This document shows positions 35,760 to 45,517 of a stretch of 64,000 nucleotides of DNA, piece by piece. The notes under the pieces were generated by a model, which made no database searches, had not been told where the DNA came from, and saw nothing but the letters and a program-made list of their open reading frames with translations. Source of the stretch: an uncultured Gammaproteobacteria bacterium (GTDB lineage: Bacteria > Pseudomonadota > Gammaproteobacteria > PS1 > Pseudothioglobaceae); assembly GCA_902512305.1 (NCBI GenBank), contig CABXIU010000007.1, positions 1 to 64,000 on the forward strand. Direction: 5' to 3'. Every line of letters starts with the position of its first letter. The stretch's first letter is position 1. The translations under genes were made by a program, and so were the position numbers.

Positions 35760-35817
35760 AATTTTTCCTTTTAATAATAGGGCAATAAAAAATAACTTAT
35801 ACCCTAGAAATGTTATT

Positions 35818-36669
35818 TTATGTTAATTGTCTCTTTTCAATCGTAATGGATGCTGCTGCCACTAGGATGATACCAATTCCTTGAATTATAGTAATTGCAT
35901 CAAGGTATGCAATAAAACCAAAGATTAAAACAAGTAGTGGCTCAGTATATCCAATATTTGCAGTTCTAACTGGCCCATATTTTTTAATAGAGATATGATA
36001 AAACATCATCCCAATTGCAAAAAAAACTCCAGAGACTAAAGACAGAGCTAATGCCTCTTTTTGAGGCCAGTAATAACCCATTTGATTTAAAAATAAATAT
36101 AAGAAAACGATTGCTGGTATAAGCGTTGTATATTTAACTATTTCCCAGTTTTTTAACTTACTCATTTTTGGAGTAAAAATCAAAATTAATGAGTATGACA
36201 ACGCTGAGAATAATGCCAAAACTATGCCAATCGCCATTGTATAAAAACCTTGTTCACTTTGGGAGATAGCAGCAATTCCAATTATTGCAATAAAAAACAT
36301 AAGTATTGTTGTCATATCGAGAGATCTTTTATTTTTTATTGAAACGATTAAATAGGTTATCAAAGGGTAGGTAAATAAAACAACACTTGCAAGGCCAACA
36401 GTCATATATTTAACCGCCTCAACATATAACCAAGACTGAATACCAAATAAAAAAGAAAGAATTAGCACCCAAAAGCCTAATCTCTGATGTTTAATTTTTT
36501 TATATGAAAATAAACTTTTGGTTGCCAATAAAGAAGTACAAAAAGTTGTTGCAAAACGAATAAATAAAAAAAGAAATGCACTCACCTCAAAAGCATAAAT
36601 AAGAGGAATCATGCTAACATTTAGAGCATAAAAAAAAGCGGATAAAAGAGCAAAGCGAACTACAAACAT
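35818..36669 (-). CDS. EamA/DMT family transporter
   Basis: 283 residues, ten predicted membrane segments in two EamA repeats (FALLSAFFYALNVSMIPLIYAF..., VLALFSALSYSLILIFTP...). It belongs to the drug/metabolite transporter superfamily; substrate unknown. It is encoded 58 bp upstream of dpaL on the same strand and may export or import a metabolite of that pathway, though this is only positional. The C-terminal repeat ends with YTEPLLVLIFGFIAYLDAIT, typical of the family. Confidence 0.8.
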   Translation of the reverse strand: MFVVRFALLSAFFYALNVSMIPLIYAFEVSAFLFLFIRFATTFCTSLLATKSLFSYKKIKHQRLGFWVLILSFLFGIQSWLYVEAVKYMTVGLASVVLFTYPLITYLIVSIKNKRSLDMTTILMFFIAIIGIAAISQSEQGFYTMAIGIVLALFSALSYSLILIFTPKMSKLKNWEIVKYTTLIPAIVFLYLFLNQMGYYWPQKEALALSLVSGVFFAIGMMFYHISIKKYGPVRTANIGYTEPLLVLIFGFIAYLDAITIIQGIGIILVAAASITIEKRQLT

Positions 36670-36822
36670 TTAAATACAATATAGCAAGAATTTATAAATT
36701 TGATTTTATAAGATAAATTTAAAGTAAATTTAGTTCATTTCACTTCAAAATAGTTATTTTTTTTCCACTTTTTAGGCACTTTAGGATATCATTGCCGCTG
36801 CATTTTATTTAAAGGAGAAGAA

Positions 36823-38826
36823 ATGAACTTTGATCAAAATTTGATTGCGCCTGCACTAGGTGTTTTAGGCTTATTGATAGTAGTAATTATCTATCAATGG
36901 ATAGCTAAACAAGATGGTGGCAGCGGCGCCGTCAAAAAAATTGGCGAACAAATTCATATTGGCGCGATTGTTTTTATGAAGCGCGAATATAAAATGCTTA
37001 GTATCTTTGCATTAGTTCTATTAGTTCTTCTTTATATCTTTCTTGGTGCGGCAAGCGCACTTTGTTTCCTTGTAGGCGCTTTAACCTCTGCAACTGCGGG
37101 TTACATTGGCATGAATACAGCGACTATTGCAAATGTAAGAACAGCTCAAGCTGCTCACGAAAATGGGAGTGCTGCAGCCCTTACTGTTGCTTTCTTTGGA
37201 GGCTCAGTAATGGGACTATCAGTTGCAGCTCTAGGTCTTCTTGGTCTTGGAGGTTTATATTACTTTTTTGGGGCAGAACATTCTGAAGCTCTTCATGGTT
37301 TTGCAATGGGTGGCTCAGTAGTTGCCCTCTTCTCTCGTGTTGGCGGAGGTATCTTTACCAAGAGTGCTGATGTTGGTGCAGATCTTGTTGGAAAATTAGA
37401 AGCAGGAATACCTGAAGATGATCCTCGTAACCCAGCAGTAATTGCTGATAATGTTGGTGACAATGTTGGTGATATTGCGGGCATGGGTTCAGATATTTTT
37501 GAGTCATACTGTGGCTCCATGATTGCAACAATTGCAATTGCATCTACGCTTTCAGCGATGGCCCTAGATATGCTAGGCGGAAACAGAAGTGAACTTATGT
37601 TTTTACCTCTAGCTCTTGCATCACTTGGCCTTATTTGTTCAATCATTGGAATCATATTTGTTAAGCTTTCTTCAAACAAATCTCCTGAATCAGCTTTGAG
37701 AATGGGAACTATTGGTTCTGCGGTACTATTTATTATCACTTCATACTTTTTAATTAGCTCCTTAGAGGTTTCAAATAACATCTGGGCAGCTGTACTTATG
37801 GGAAGCATTGGCGGAATTATTATTGGACTTGTAACAGAATATTACACTGCTGGAAAACCCATCAGAGATATTGCAGAATCAGGAAAAACTGGCTCTGCTA
37901 CTGTGATGATTAAAGGCTTATCAGTTGGAATGCAATCTGTAGTGATACCAGTCTTGATGATTTGCTTAATCATCTATGTCTCAAACCTTTTTGTCGGTTT
38001 GTACGGTGTTGGTATTGCCGCAATTGGTATGCTAGCAACAGTTGGGATGACAATGGCTATAGATGCTTATGGTCCAATCGCTGACAATGCTGGCGGTATC
38101 GCTGAAATGGCCGGACTTGGAGAAGATACAAGAAACATTACAGATTCTCTTGATGAGCTTGGCAATACGACTGCAGCAATTGGAAAAGGATTTGCTATTG
38201 GCGCAGCTGCTCTTGCAGCACTTGCAATTATTACGGCATATACTGAAACAGTTGCCGCAAACTCTGCCGATTTCTTACTTCAACTTAACAGTGCTGAAGT
38301 ATTAATTGGATTATTTATTGGTGGAACAATTCCATTTTTAATTGCCTCTCTAACGATGACAGCTGTCGGTGATGCAGCCTTTGAAATGATTGAAGAGGTA
38401 AGAAGACAGTTTAAAGAGATTAAAGGCCTTCTTGATGGTAAAGCAGAGCCTGACACAGCCAAATGTGTTGATATTGCAACTACTGCTGCACTTAAAAAGA
38501 TGATTCTTCCTGGTGTTATTGCAGTTGCAGCTCCAGTAATAGTTGGTTTCTTAATTAGCCCTGAGGCGCTTGGTGGCATGCTTGGAGGCGCTCTTCTTGG
38601 CTGTGTCCTTATGGCACTTATGATGGCTAATGCTGGTGGTGCTTGGGATAATGCGAAAAAACATGTTGAGAAAGGCAACTTTGGTGGCAAAGGAACTGAT
38701 GTTCATGCTGCAACAGTTGTTGGTGACACTGTTGGCGACCCATTTAAAGATACTTCGGGCCCATCAATGAACATCCTTATCAATGTAATGGCAATCGTTA
38801 GTTTAGTGATTGCACCCTTATTATAA
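36823..38826 (+). CDS. hppA: Membrane-bound proton-translocating pyrophosphatase, K+-dependent class
   Basis: 667 residues, about 16 membrane helices. Hydrolyses pyrophosphate and pumps H+ (or Na+). Catalytic motifs: [44 protein letters not shown], a second acidic [16 protein letters not shown], and the C-terminal [27 protein letters not shown]. The segment [14 protein letters not shown] has Ala where K+-independent enzymes carry Lys, placing it in the K+-dependent class by established family rules. AAGGAG precedes the ATG. It converges on trkH with a hairpin between. It may recover energy from PPi made in biosynthesis. Confidence 0.95.
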   Translation: MNFDQNLIAPALGVLGLLIVVIIYQWIAKQDGGSGAVKKIGEQIHIGAIVFMKREYKMLSIFALVLLVLLYIFLGAASALCFLVGALTSATAGYIGMNTATIANVRTAQAAHENGSAAALTVAFFGGSVMGLSVAALGLLGLGGLYYFFGAEHSEALHGFAMGGSVVALFSRVGGGIFTKSADVGADLVGKLEAGIPEDDPRNPAVIADNVGDNVGDIAGMGSDIFESYCGSMIATIAIASTLSAMALDMLGGNRSELMFLPLALASLGLICSIIGIIFVKLSSNKSPESALRMGTIGSAVLFIITSYFLISSLEVSNNIWAAVLMGSIGGIIIGLVTEYYTAGKPIRDIAESGKTGSATVMIKGLSVGMQSVVIPVLMICLIIYVSNLFVGLYGVGIAAIGMLATVGMTMAIDAYGPIADNAGGIAEMAGLGEDTRNITDSLDELGNTTAAIGKGFAIGAAALAALAIITAYTETVAANSADFLLQLNSAEVLIGLFIGGTIPFLIASLTMTAVGDAAFEMIEEVRRQFKEIKGLLDGKAEPDTAKCVDIATTAALKKMILPGVIAVAAPVIVGFLISPEALGGMLGGALLGCVLMALMMANAGGAWDNAKKHVEKGNFGGKGTDVHAATVVGDTVGDPFKDTSGPSMNILINVMAIVSLVIAPLL

Positions 38827-38843
38827 GAAATATAATTTTCATT

Positions 38844-38869
38844 TCAGCCCTGCTAGTTTAGAGGGCTGA
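38844..38869. terminator. Stem-loop between convergent hppA and trkH
   Basis: TCAGCCCT, 10-nt loop, AGGGCTGA forms a perfect 8-bp stem between the hppA stop (38826) and the trkH stop (38880). There is no long T run on either side, so it may be a weak bidirectional terminator. Confidence 0.6.
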
Positions 38870-38879
38870 TAATATGTTC

Positions 38880-40331
38880 TTATTGTCGCCAAAAAGCCCT
38901 ATGGAAAATGGCAATAATTGTCAATACTTCCAATCTTCCAATAAGCATTGAAAAACTTAAAATCCACTTAGCTGTCTCACTGACTAATCCATAATTTTGT
39001 GAAACATCTCCTAAGCCTGGGCCTAAATTATTCATAGTCGCTGCTGTAGCTGAATAAGCAGTAACTTGATCAAGTCCTGCAAACATAAGAAGAATCAAAA
39101 TAATAAAAAAGGAAATTGCATAAAGAGAAAAGAAACCAAGTACTGAAACCAAGGCTTTTTCATTAATACTAGATTTATTTAGCTTGACACTCACCTGAGC
39201 ATTAGGACGAATAAATTTATGGATTTCTTTCATTCCCAACCTAAACATTACTAAAATACGAACAACTTTAATCCCTCCACCTGTCGAGCCAACACAGGCA
39301 CCGATAAAGCTCATCGTTATTAGAAAAAATGGAATCGCAGCAGGCCAACTACTATAGTTCTGAGAGGTAAATCCAGTTGTTGTGGCGATAGAAATTGTTT
39401 GAAATAAACCATACCTAACTGTCTCATTTGCAGAGTCATATTGACCATTTAAGGAAAGTGCAACTGTGACAATAATTGAAGAGCAAATTAGAACCATTGC
39501 ATAGGTTTTAAACTCAGAGTCTTTAATGTAGTCAAGCAGAGATCGGTTATTCCAAGCTACAAAATGTAGTGAGAAGTTTATACCTGCTAAGAACATAAAA
39601 ATCATAGCAATCATCTCTATTAATGCTGAATTAAAAAATCCGATAGAGCCATCATGGGTTGAAAAACCACCAATTGCAACAGTAGAAAAACTATGGCTGA
39701 TTGCATCAAAAATTGACATTCCAGATAAACAATATGCAATTGCACAAACTGCAGTTAATGAAACATAAATTTTCCAGAGAGCAATAGCAGTATTTCTTAA
39801 TTTAGGCGTTAACCTGTCTTTTGAAATGCCACTTGACTCGGCATGATAAAGCTCCATTCCTCCAACACCTAACAAAGGCAATATTGCAACCGCTAATACA
39901 ATAATTCCCATACCTCCTAACCACTGCAATTGTTGACGGTAAAACAAAATACTTTTAGGCAAATCATCCAATTGGCTAAGAACTGTTGCGCCAGTTGTAG
40001 TTAGACCAGACATCGACTCAAAGAACGCGTCAGAGAAAGAAAGATTGCTAATTGAGTCAGTTATTAGAAATGGAAGAGTTCCAAAAAGCGATAAAACAAT
40101 CCAAAAGAATACTACGATTAAAATACCCTCTCTAAGCCTGAAATCTTTCTTTACATTCTTAAACGGCCACCAAAGCATCAACCCGCCAAGAGCAGTTAGT
40201 GCAAATGAGAAAAGAAAGGAGTAATACTCTCCCTCAGAGTATATTAAATCGACTATGATTGGAGGTACCTGGGCCAAGCTAAAAACCATAAGCAAGAGGC
40301 CAATAGTTTTTGAAACGATACTTAACTGCAT
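38880..40331 (-). CDS. trkH: Potassium uptake protein TrkH
   Basis: 483 residues, polytopic membrane channel subunit for K+ uptake with four selectivity-filter repeats; seen are SMSGLTTTGATVL, STVAIGGFSTHDGS, ISIATTTGFTSQNY and ATAATMNNLGPGLG. It also shows FIGACVGSTGGGIK. It works with cytoplasmic TrkA, encoded 34 bp upstream on the same strand. Normal length. It converges on the K+-dependent pyrophosphatase gene. Confidence 0.94.
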   Translation of the reverse strand: MQLSIVSKTIGLLLMVFSLAQVPPIIVDLIYSEGEYYSFLFSFALTALGGLMLWWPFKNVKKDFRLREGILIVVFFWIVLSLFGTLPFLITDSISNLSFSDAFFESMSGLTTTGATVLSQLDDLPKSILFYRQQLQWLGGMGIIVLAVAILPLLGVGGMELYHAESSGISKDRLTPKLRNTAIALWKIYVSLTAVCAIAYCLSGMSIFDAISHSFSTVAIGGFSTHDGSIGFFNSALIEMIAMIFMFLAGINFSLHFVAWNNRSLLDYIKDSEFKTYAMVLICSSIIVTVALSLNGQYDSANETVRYGLFQTISIATTTGFTSQNYSSWPAAIPFFLITMSFIGACVGSTGGGIKVVRILVMFRLGMKEIHKFIRPNAQVSVKLNKSSINEKALVSVLGFFSLYAISFFIILILLMFAGLDQVTAYSATAATMNNLGPGLGDVSQNYGLVSETAKWILSFSMLIGRLEVLTIIAIFHRAFWRQ

Positions 40332-40365
40332 TTACCTTTCACCTTTTAAGTTTATTCTTTGGAAA

Positions 40366-41739
40366 TTAAATCTCATTCTCTAAGAAAAGAGCTTCGACTT
40401 CATGAATCTTTCCAACATCCATTAACACCATCAGGACATGGTCACCCGTCTCTATCACTAATTTTTTTGATCCCATTAAGAGCTCATTATTTCTTACAAT
40501 AGCACCTACAACAACTCCTTCAGGTAGAGGTAAATCTTTAATTTTTACTCCAACTACCGCAGACGTTTTTTCATCCCCATGAACCACAATTTCAATGGCC
40601 TCTGATTTACCATGCTGAAGTGAATGAACCTTCATACAATCTCCCTTTCTAAGGTGAGATAATATGCCGCTCACTGTAATTTGGTCGGGTGATACAACAA
40701 TATCAACGTCATCACTCTGCTCTGCAAGCGAAGAATAAACATCTCTTTTGACAAGAGCAATAGTTTTATGAGCTCCAAGGCGCTTTGCCAAAATTGAAAC
40801 AATTACATTCACCTCATCAGAATCTGTCAAAGCCAGAAATAAATCAGCATTTTCAATGCCTTCTTCTTTTAATAAATCTTCGTCAGAAGCATTCCCTTGA
40901 AGGACAAGAGTATTATTTAATTTTTCACTAAGATATTTAGTTCTATCTTCACTAAGCTCGATAATCCTTATATTATGATTATCCTCAAGAAGATTTGCTA
41001 AATTAAAGCCAATGCTACCACCACCAGCAAAAAATATTTTTTGATAACTATTTTCAGCTCTTCTAAACTCCTTAAGGGCTCTTGAAATATCATTCTTTTT
41101 TGCTAGGAAATAGACTTGATCTCCTTCTCTAATAACTGTATCACTTTTTGCAGGGATTGCTCTCCCATTTCTGTAAAGACTGACGATTCTAATTTTTACA
41201 TCGGGCATGTGCTCCTGGAGTTCTTTAATGGGTCTATTTACGATTGGAGTTCCAATAAAAGCTCGAGTTTCAACCAATTGAACCAATCCGTTTTCGAAAT
41301 CAAAAACCTGAGAAGCGCCTGGCTCTTCAATAATACCCTTAATGTATTCAGTGATTAAATTCTCGGGAGTGATTAAAAAGTCAATTGGCAAGGCCTCATT
41401 CGAAAATATTTCTGGCCTTAGAAGGTACTCTGTTGTTCTAATTCGTGCAATTTTTTTCTCAACATTGTACAAAGTATGTGCCATTCGGCAAGCCACCATA
41501 TTTCTCTCATCAGATCTCATGACAGCAATAACCATATCCATCGACTTAATTCCTGCTTTCTCTAAAACACTTGGATATGCGCCATAACCTAAAACTGTTT
41601 TAATATCTAAATGTCTTTGTAGAGGAGTGAGCATTTCTTCTTTTTGATCAACAATTGTAATATCATTGTCATCATCTAAGCACAAGTACTTTGCTAAAGT
41701 TGAACCAACTTGACCAGCACCTAAAATTAGTATTTTCAT
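40366..41739 (-). CDS. trkA: Trk potassium transporter regulatory subunit TrkA
   Basis: 457 residues, two tandem RCK units, each with a Rossmann NAD-binding core (MKILILGAGQVGSTLAKYL and IFFAGGGSIGFNLANLLE) and a TrkA_C domain. It binds NAD(H)/ATP and gates TrkH. Its start overlaps the ntrX-like stop by 4 bp, so it is co-translated with the two-component system, and trkH follows. The ntrY-ntrX-trkA order is also known from alphaproteobacteria. Confidence 0.95.
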   Translation of the reverse strand: MKILILGAGQVGSTLAKYLCLDDDNDITIVDQKEEMLTPLQRHLDIKTVLGYGAYPSVLEKAGIKSMDMVIAVMRSDERNMVACRMAHTLYNVEKKIARIRTTEYLLRPEIFSNEALPIDFLITPENLITEYIKGIIEEPGASQVFDFENGLVQLVETRAFIGTPIVNRPIKELQEHMPDVKIRIVSLYRNGRAIPAKSDTVIREGDQVYFLAKKNDISRALKEFRRAENSYQKIFFAGGGSIGFNLANLLEDNHNIRIIELSEDRTKYLSEKLNNTLVLQGNASDEDLLKEEGIENADLFLALTDSDEVNVIVSILAKRLGAHKTIALVKRDVYSSLAEQSDDVDIVVSPDQITVSGILSHLRKGDCMKVHSLQHGKSEAIEIVVHGDEKTSAVVGVKIKDLPLPEGVVVGAIVRNNELLMGSKKLVIETGDHVLMVLMDVGKIHEVEALFLENEI

Positions 41740-42311
41740 TTTTTGTCTATTCCTAAATCTTTTAGCTTTCTATAAAGTGTTGTTCTCTCAAGGCCTGCAA
41801 TATCTGCAACTACAGCTATGTTATTATCATTAGCAGATAGATGGTGAAGCAAATACTGGCTTTCAAAAATATTTCTAGCTTCTTTTAGCTTAAGAGAATA
41901 GTTAATACCGCTGACATGCTGAAGATCTTGCTCTGGCTCACCATGAGTCAAAATATTTCTTAAAATTGGAAGAAAGTCGTGTAGAGGCTTTTTTAGAAAA
42001 TCAGCTGCTCCTAGCTTCATTGCTTTGACAATATCACTTGGTTCAGCATGACCTGACATCATAACGACTGGTGTATCGAATCCTTCTGAATGCCATTCTG
42101 ACAATAATGAAATGCCATCTTGTCCTGGCATCCATACATCCATAAGAATTAGATCAAAATGATTAGCCGCTAGAATAGCTTTTGCTTCAGCCGCACTCCT
42201 AGCAAGCATAGTTGAATAATTAACGTCTTCAAGAATGTCTTTTATGATCTCAGTATTATCCTTCTCATCATCGATAATTAATATATTTCCAAATGTTGAC
42301 TCTGCTGTCAT
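41736..42311 (-). CDS. NtrX-like response regulator lacking the AAA+ domain
   Basis: 191 residues. The N-terminal receiver domain has the acidic pair IDDEKDN, phospho-acceptor Asp in LILMDVWMPG, and Lys in FLKKPL. It is followed at once by a linker and a C-terminal Fis-type helix-turn-helix (IAVVADIAGLERTTLYRKLKDLGI). The sigma54-interacting AAA+ domain present in full-length NtrX/NtrC (about 450 residues) is absent. It overlaps ntrY upstream and trkA downstream by 4 bp each. It would bind DNA on phosphorylation but could not activate sigma54 promoters. Confidence 0.85.
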   Translation of the reverse strand: MTAESTFGNILIIDDEKDNTEIIKDILEDVNYSTMLARSAAEAKAILAANHFDLILMDVWMPGQDGISLLSEWHSEGFDTPVVMMSGHAEPSDIVKAMKLGAADFLKKPLHDFLPILRNILTHGEPEQDLQHVSGINYSLKLKEARNIFESQYLLHHLSANDNNIAVVADIAGLERTTLYRKLKDLGIDKK

Positions 42312-44389
42312 TTACCCCCTCCTTTTACATCTTCAATTATACTTAATTCGATAGTGATTCTCGCTCCATGAGGCTTGATATTACTTGCATATATTTGTCC
42401 GTCATGCTGCTCAATAATATTTTGAACAATTGCAAGACCTAAGCCACCACTCTTTTCTTTGGTTGTAATATATGGCTCAAATACATGATCAATGATGTCT
42501 TTAGGGAACCCATTTCCATCATCAATAATTGTTAATTGAACTATCTTTTCCTTGGTCTTGAATATTGTTTTGATCTTAATATTTAAGTTTGTTTTATCTT
42601 TCTTAGCTTCTATTGCGTTTTTAAGAAGATTGATAAGAACTCGAGAGATTGCATCTTGATCAAGCTGAAGCTTAGGCAGGTCGCCACTTAAATCAAGATC
42701 TACTCTAACCCCATTATGATTATCGTAAAGAGATGCAGATTTATTAATTAAAGTGTTCAAAGATGATAGTGTTTTTTTGATTTCTGGAGTATTAGCGTAG
42801 TCAGCAAAAGCACTAACCATTGAGTCCATTGATGCAACCTGGTCAATGATAGTTTGAGTCGTTTTATTAATTACTGAAGAGTCTTTTTTATCTAGCTTAT
42901 CTAAAAACAAATTTCGAAGCCTCTGAGCAGATAATAAAATAGGGGTCAATGGGTTTTTAATCTCATGAGCCATTCGCACTGCTACCTCGCCCCATGCAGC
43001 CTTCTTTTGAGCTCTATTTAGTTTAGAAATATCATTAACTATAATGACATATCCTAGTGATTTATTTTCCACGTCAAGAACAGCGCCTTGGCAATAAAGC
43101 AAACGATTTCTATCACTAAGCGTTAATTCAATCTCATGACCCCACCCCGTTGAATCATGCTCAATCTTATCTTGGATATAGCTAAAGAAAGAACTAAGGC
43201 CTGGATAGTCCTTAACAATAGTGTCATAAGTTTGAGAATTATATTTAGAGACATCATCAATTTGAAGCATTTTTCCAATTACAGGATTAATAATTTGTAT
43301 TTTCTTCTCTTTATTAAGAGCAATCACACCAAAAGAATATTGAAGAATTGTCTCTAAATAAAGATTATGAGTATCTAAACCCTCTCTAGAGAGTTTAATT
43401 CTCTTGCTCATTTCATTAAAGTATCCAATTAAATCGTGCATATCTTTATACTTAGAATCCAGTTCAATCTCTACATCATAGTTACCAGAAGAAATCTCCT
43501 TTGTAGCTATAGATAGGTTATGCATTGGCCTCATGAGTTGATCAATCATTCTCAAAACAATTAATAAAGCACTTAAGACTGTCAATAAAATTGTTGATGT
43601 AAAGTCAATCATAAATCGGGTTTTAATAATTGATGAGTTCAATGTCAATTCAGCGTCTTTTGCAGCATCACGAAAACGTGTCATTCTCGAGGTTAAGCTG
43701 TCAATATTTATATCAGGTGCAAAATGTGCAATCAAAGTAAACTCATCCGTGGAAGCTGTATATCCATCAGCCATACAAATAGAATCTACTCGTTTACTAG
43801 ACGCAGCTATATTCATTTGACTATCATACAACTTCAATTCGCAAGCCCAGAAATCACTCGTTAGAAGGTTAAGAACAGTCTGCATTTTTTCATTTGAAGC
43901 CCTAGGAGCATCAAAATAGTTGACTAACTTTGCAATATTACGAATACGATCCTCATAATACTTAATGGCAATATTGTTTGTATTACGGTACAGCTCATCA
44001 ACTTCGCCGCCAACCTTTAAATTAAACTCATCAAATTGATTTTCAGCAATCTGGAGGTTATCTCTAATTGAGCCAAATGAAAAAAGATAGAAGGATAAGA
44101 CGGGTAGCAAAACTAAAACAGGAACAATTCTTACAAAAGACCAGGTGAACTTTGAGCCAATAACCCTCTCTTGAGTATTTTGTTTTATTCTTTTCATCGA
44201 AAGAGTAATGTAAAAGATTGCTACAAGACTCATAATTACATTAAATATAACTAAAACCAAATACCATTTCTCTATTAACTCTGGATTGAGTCCAAGAAAG
44301 AACATTCCAAAGAATGAAATTAAGAAAACGCCTATCCAAAATAAAGCGCGGGGAGCTTTTCTTAAAGAAAAAGCCTGATTAAGCAACAT
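42308..44389 (-). CDS. NtrY-like membrane sensor histidine kinase
   Basis: 693 residues. N-terminal membrane helices with a periplasmic sensor loop (residues roughly 100-270), a HAMP domain after LLIVLRMIDQLMRPMHNLS, a PAS domain (YLETILQYSFGVIAL), HisKA with the phospho-histidine in VRMAHEIKNPLTPIL, and HATPase_c with NLLKNAIEA, DDGNGFP and GGLGLAIV. Partner of the short NtrX-like regulator with which it overlaps by 4 bp. The signal is unknown; related NtrY proteins respond to nitrogen or redox state and envelope conditions. The genetic link to trkA/trkH suggests a role in ion or osmotic adaptation, which is inference. Confidence 0.9.
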   Translation of the reverse strand: MLLNQAFSLRKAPRALFWIGVFLISFFGMFFLGLNPELIEKWYLVLVIFNVIMSLVAIFYITLSMKRIKQNTQERVIGSKFTWSFVRIVPVLVLLPVLSFYLFSFGSIRDNLQIAENQFDEFNLKVGGEVDELYRNTNNIAIKYYEDRIRNIAKLVNYFDAPRASNEKMQTVLNLLTSDFWACELKLYDSQMNIAASSKRVDSICMADGYTASTDEFTLIAHFAPDINIDSLTSRMTRFRDAAKDAELTLNSSIIKTRFMIDFTSTILLTVLSALLIVLRMIDQLMRPMHNLSIATKEISSGNYDVEIELDSKYKDMHDLIGYFNEMSKRIKLSREGLDTHNLYLETILQYSFGVIALNKEKKIQIINPVIGKMLQIDDVSKYNSQTYDTIVKDYPGLSSFFSYIQDKIEHDSTGWGHEIELTLSDRNRLLYCQGAVLDVENKSLGYVIIVNDISKLNRAQKKAAWGEVAVRMAHEIKNPLTPILLSAQRLRNLFLDKLDKKDSSVINKTTQTIIDQVASMDSMVSAFADYANTPEIKKTLSSLNTLINKSASLYDNHNGVRVDLDLSGDLPKLQLDQDAISRVLINLLKNAIEAKKDKTNLNIKIKTIFKTKEKIVQLTIIDDGNGFPKDIIDHVFEPYITTKEKSGGLGLAIVQNIIEQHDGQIYASNIKPHGARITIELSIIEDVKGGGK

Positions 44390-44454
44390 AAATTTTGTTA
44401 ACCATTTAAAAAAGTCATTTGATTATCTCATAAATGAATTATTTCTAACACAAC

Positions 44455-45513
44455 TTGTTGATAAAATACAACAACACACTAAATTCAAAACTTTTGATTA
44501 AAAACGATATACAGCTAAATAATTATCTAGAAGTTATCAAAGATGCCACTATTCTTGGCCTAGATACAGAATTTAGAAGAGTTGACTCCTATTTTCCTGA
44601 ACTCTGTTTAATTCAAATAGCATCAAAAGAGCAAATAGAGTGCATTGATGTTCTATCAATACTCAATTTAGAACCTTTATTTGAAAAACTTTATGATGGC
44701 CAAACAAAATGGATTGTCCACTCCGCAAGACAAGATATTGAGGCTCTTTATTTTTTATCCAAAAAAGTTCCAAATGCAATCTTTGATACTCAAATTGCTG
44801 CATCTTTTCTAAATTTTCCCTTGCAGACATCCTATCAAAACCTAACAGAAAGACTTCAAAATGTTCTTTTAGAAAAAAAATATACCCGATTTGATTGGAA
44901 AAAACGCCCGCTACCCGATGATGTTTTGCAATATGCACTTGATGATGTTAAATATTTAATACCTATTTATAATCAACTTTCTAAAGAATTAATTAGGAAT
45001 AAAAAGCTAGAATGGGCTGAAGAAGAGTTTGAATTTTTGTTAAATATAGATACTTATAAACCAAACTTTAGGCAAATCATTAAAAAAACCAAAGGCATTT
45101 CAACAATTCCATCTCAAAATAAAGAAAATGCAATTAAATTATTATTATGGCGCGAATCTATCGCTCAGAAAAAAAACAAACCTCGAAAATGGATTATGAC
45201 TGATGAAAAACTAATTAACTATGCCAATGGAATTAATAAACTATCCCCAAGCTCCTTGAATGAGTATAAAAAATTTCTAAAATCAAATAAGACAAGACCT
45301 GGCTTGGAAGACTTAATAAAAGTTCAAAAGCCTCTTTCAGATAAAGAAGTCCTAATTAAAAATAAGTTAAAAGAACAGATTAACGCCCTCTCTCTTGAGT
45401 ACAACATTCACTCTGAGTTAATCTGTACATCAAAAAATCTTGTAAATTTTATTAGGGGTGAAGATCTAGTTACAATAAATAAGGGGTGGAGATCAAAAAT
45501 ATTTAAATTATAA
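44455..45513 (+). CDS. rnd: Ribonuclease D
   Basis: 352 residues. 3'-5' exoribonuclease for tRNA and stable RNA maturation. DEDD exonuclease motifs: LGLDTEFRRVDSYFPELCLIQIA, WIVHSARQDIEAL and LQYALDDVKYLIPIY with the catalytic acids and tyrosine. HRDC-like helices follow in the C-terminal part. The start is TTG (44455, with a second TTG next to it) and there is no clear Shine-Dalgarno. It is divergent from ntrY and is followed by rsmD. Confidence 0.9.
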   Translation: MLIKYNNTLNSKLLIKNDIQLNNYLEVIKDATILGLDTEFRRVDSYFPELCLIQIASKEQIECIDVLSILNLEPLFEKLYDGQTKWIVHSARQDIEALYFLSKKVPNAIFDTQIAASFLNFPLQTSYQNLTERLQNVLLEKKYTRFDWKKRPLPDDVLQYALDDVKYLIPIYNQLSKELIRNKKLEWAEEEFEFLLNIDTYKPNFRQIIKKTKGISTIPSQNKENAIKLLLWRESIAQKKNKPRKWIMTDEKLINYANGINKLSPSSLNEYKKFLKSNKTRPGLEDLIKVQKPLSDKEVLIKNKLKEQINALSLEYNIHSELICTSKNLVNFIRGEDLVTINKGWRSKIFKL

Positions 45514-45517
45514 TTTC

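Noticed and set aside
37293-37808. 171-aa minus-strand ORF inside hppA
   Set aside because: Antisense shadow of a strongly conserved pyrophosphatase region; composition is low-complexity and no start signal is seen.
40366-44389. Full nitrogen-regulation cluster ntrBC-ntrYX
   Set aside because: Only ntrY-like and a short ntrX-like gene are present; no ntrB, ntrC or nifR3/dusB lies next to them.
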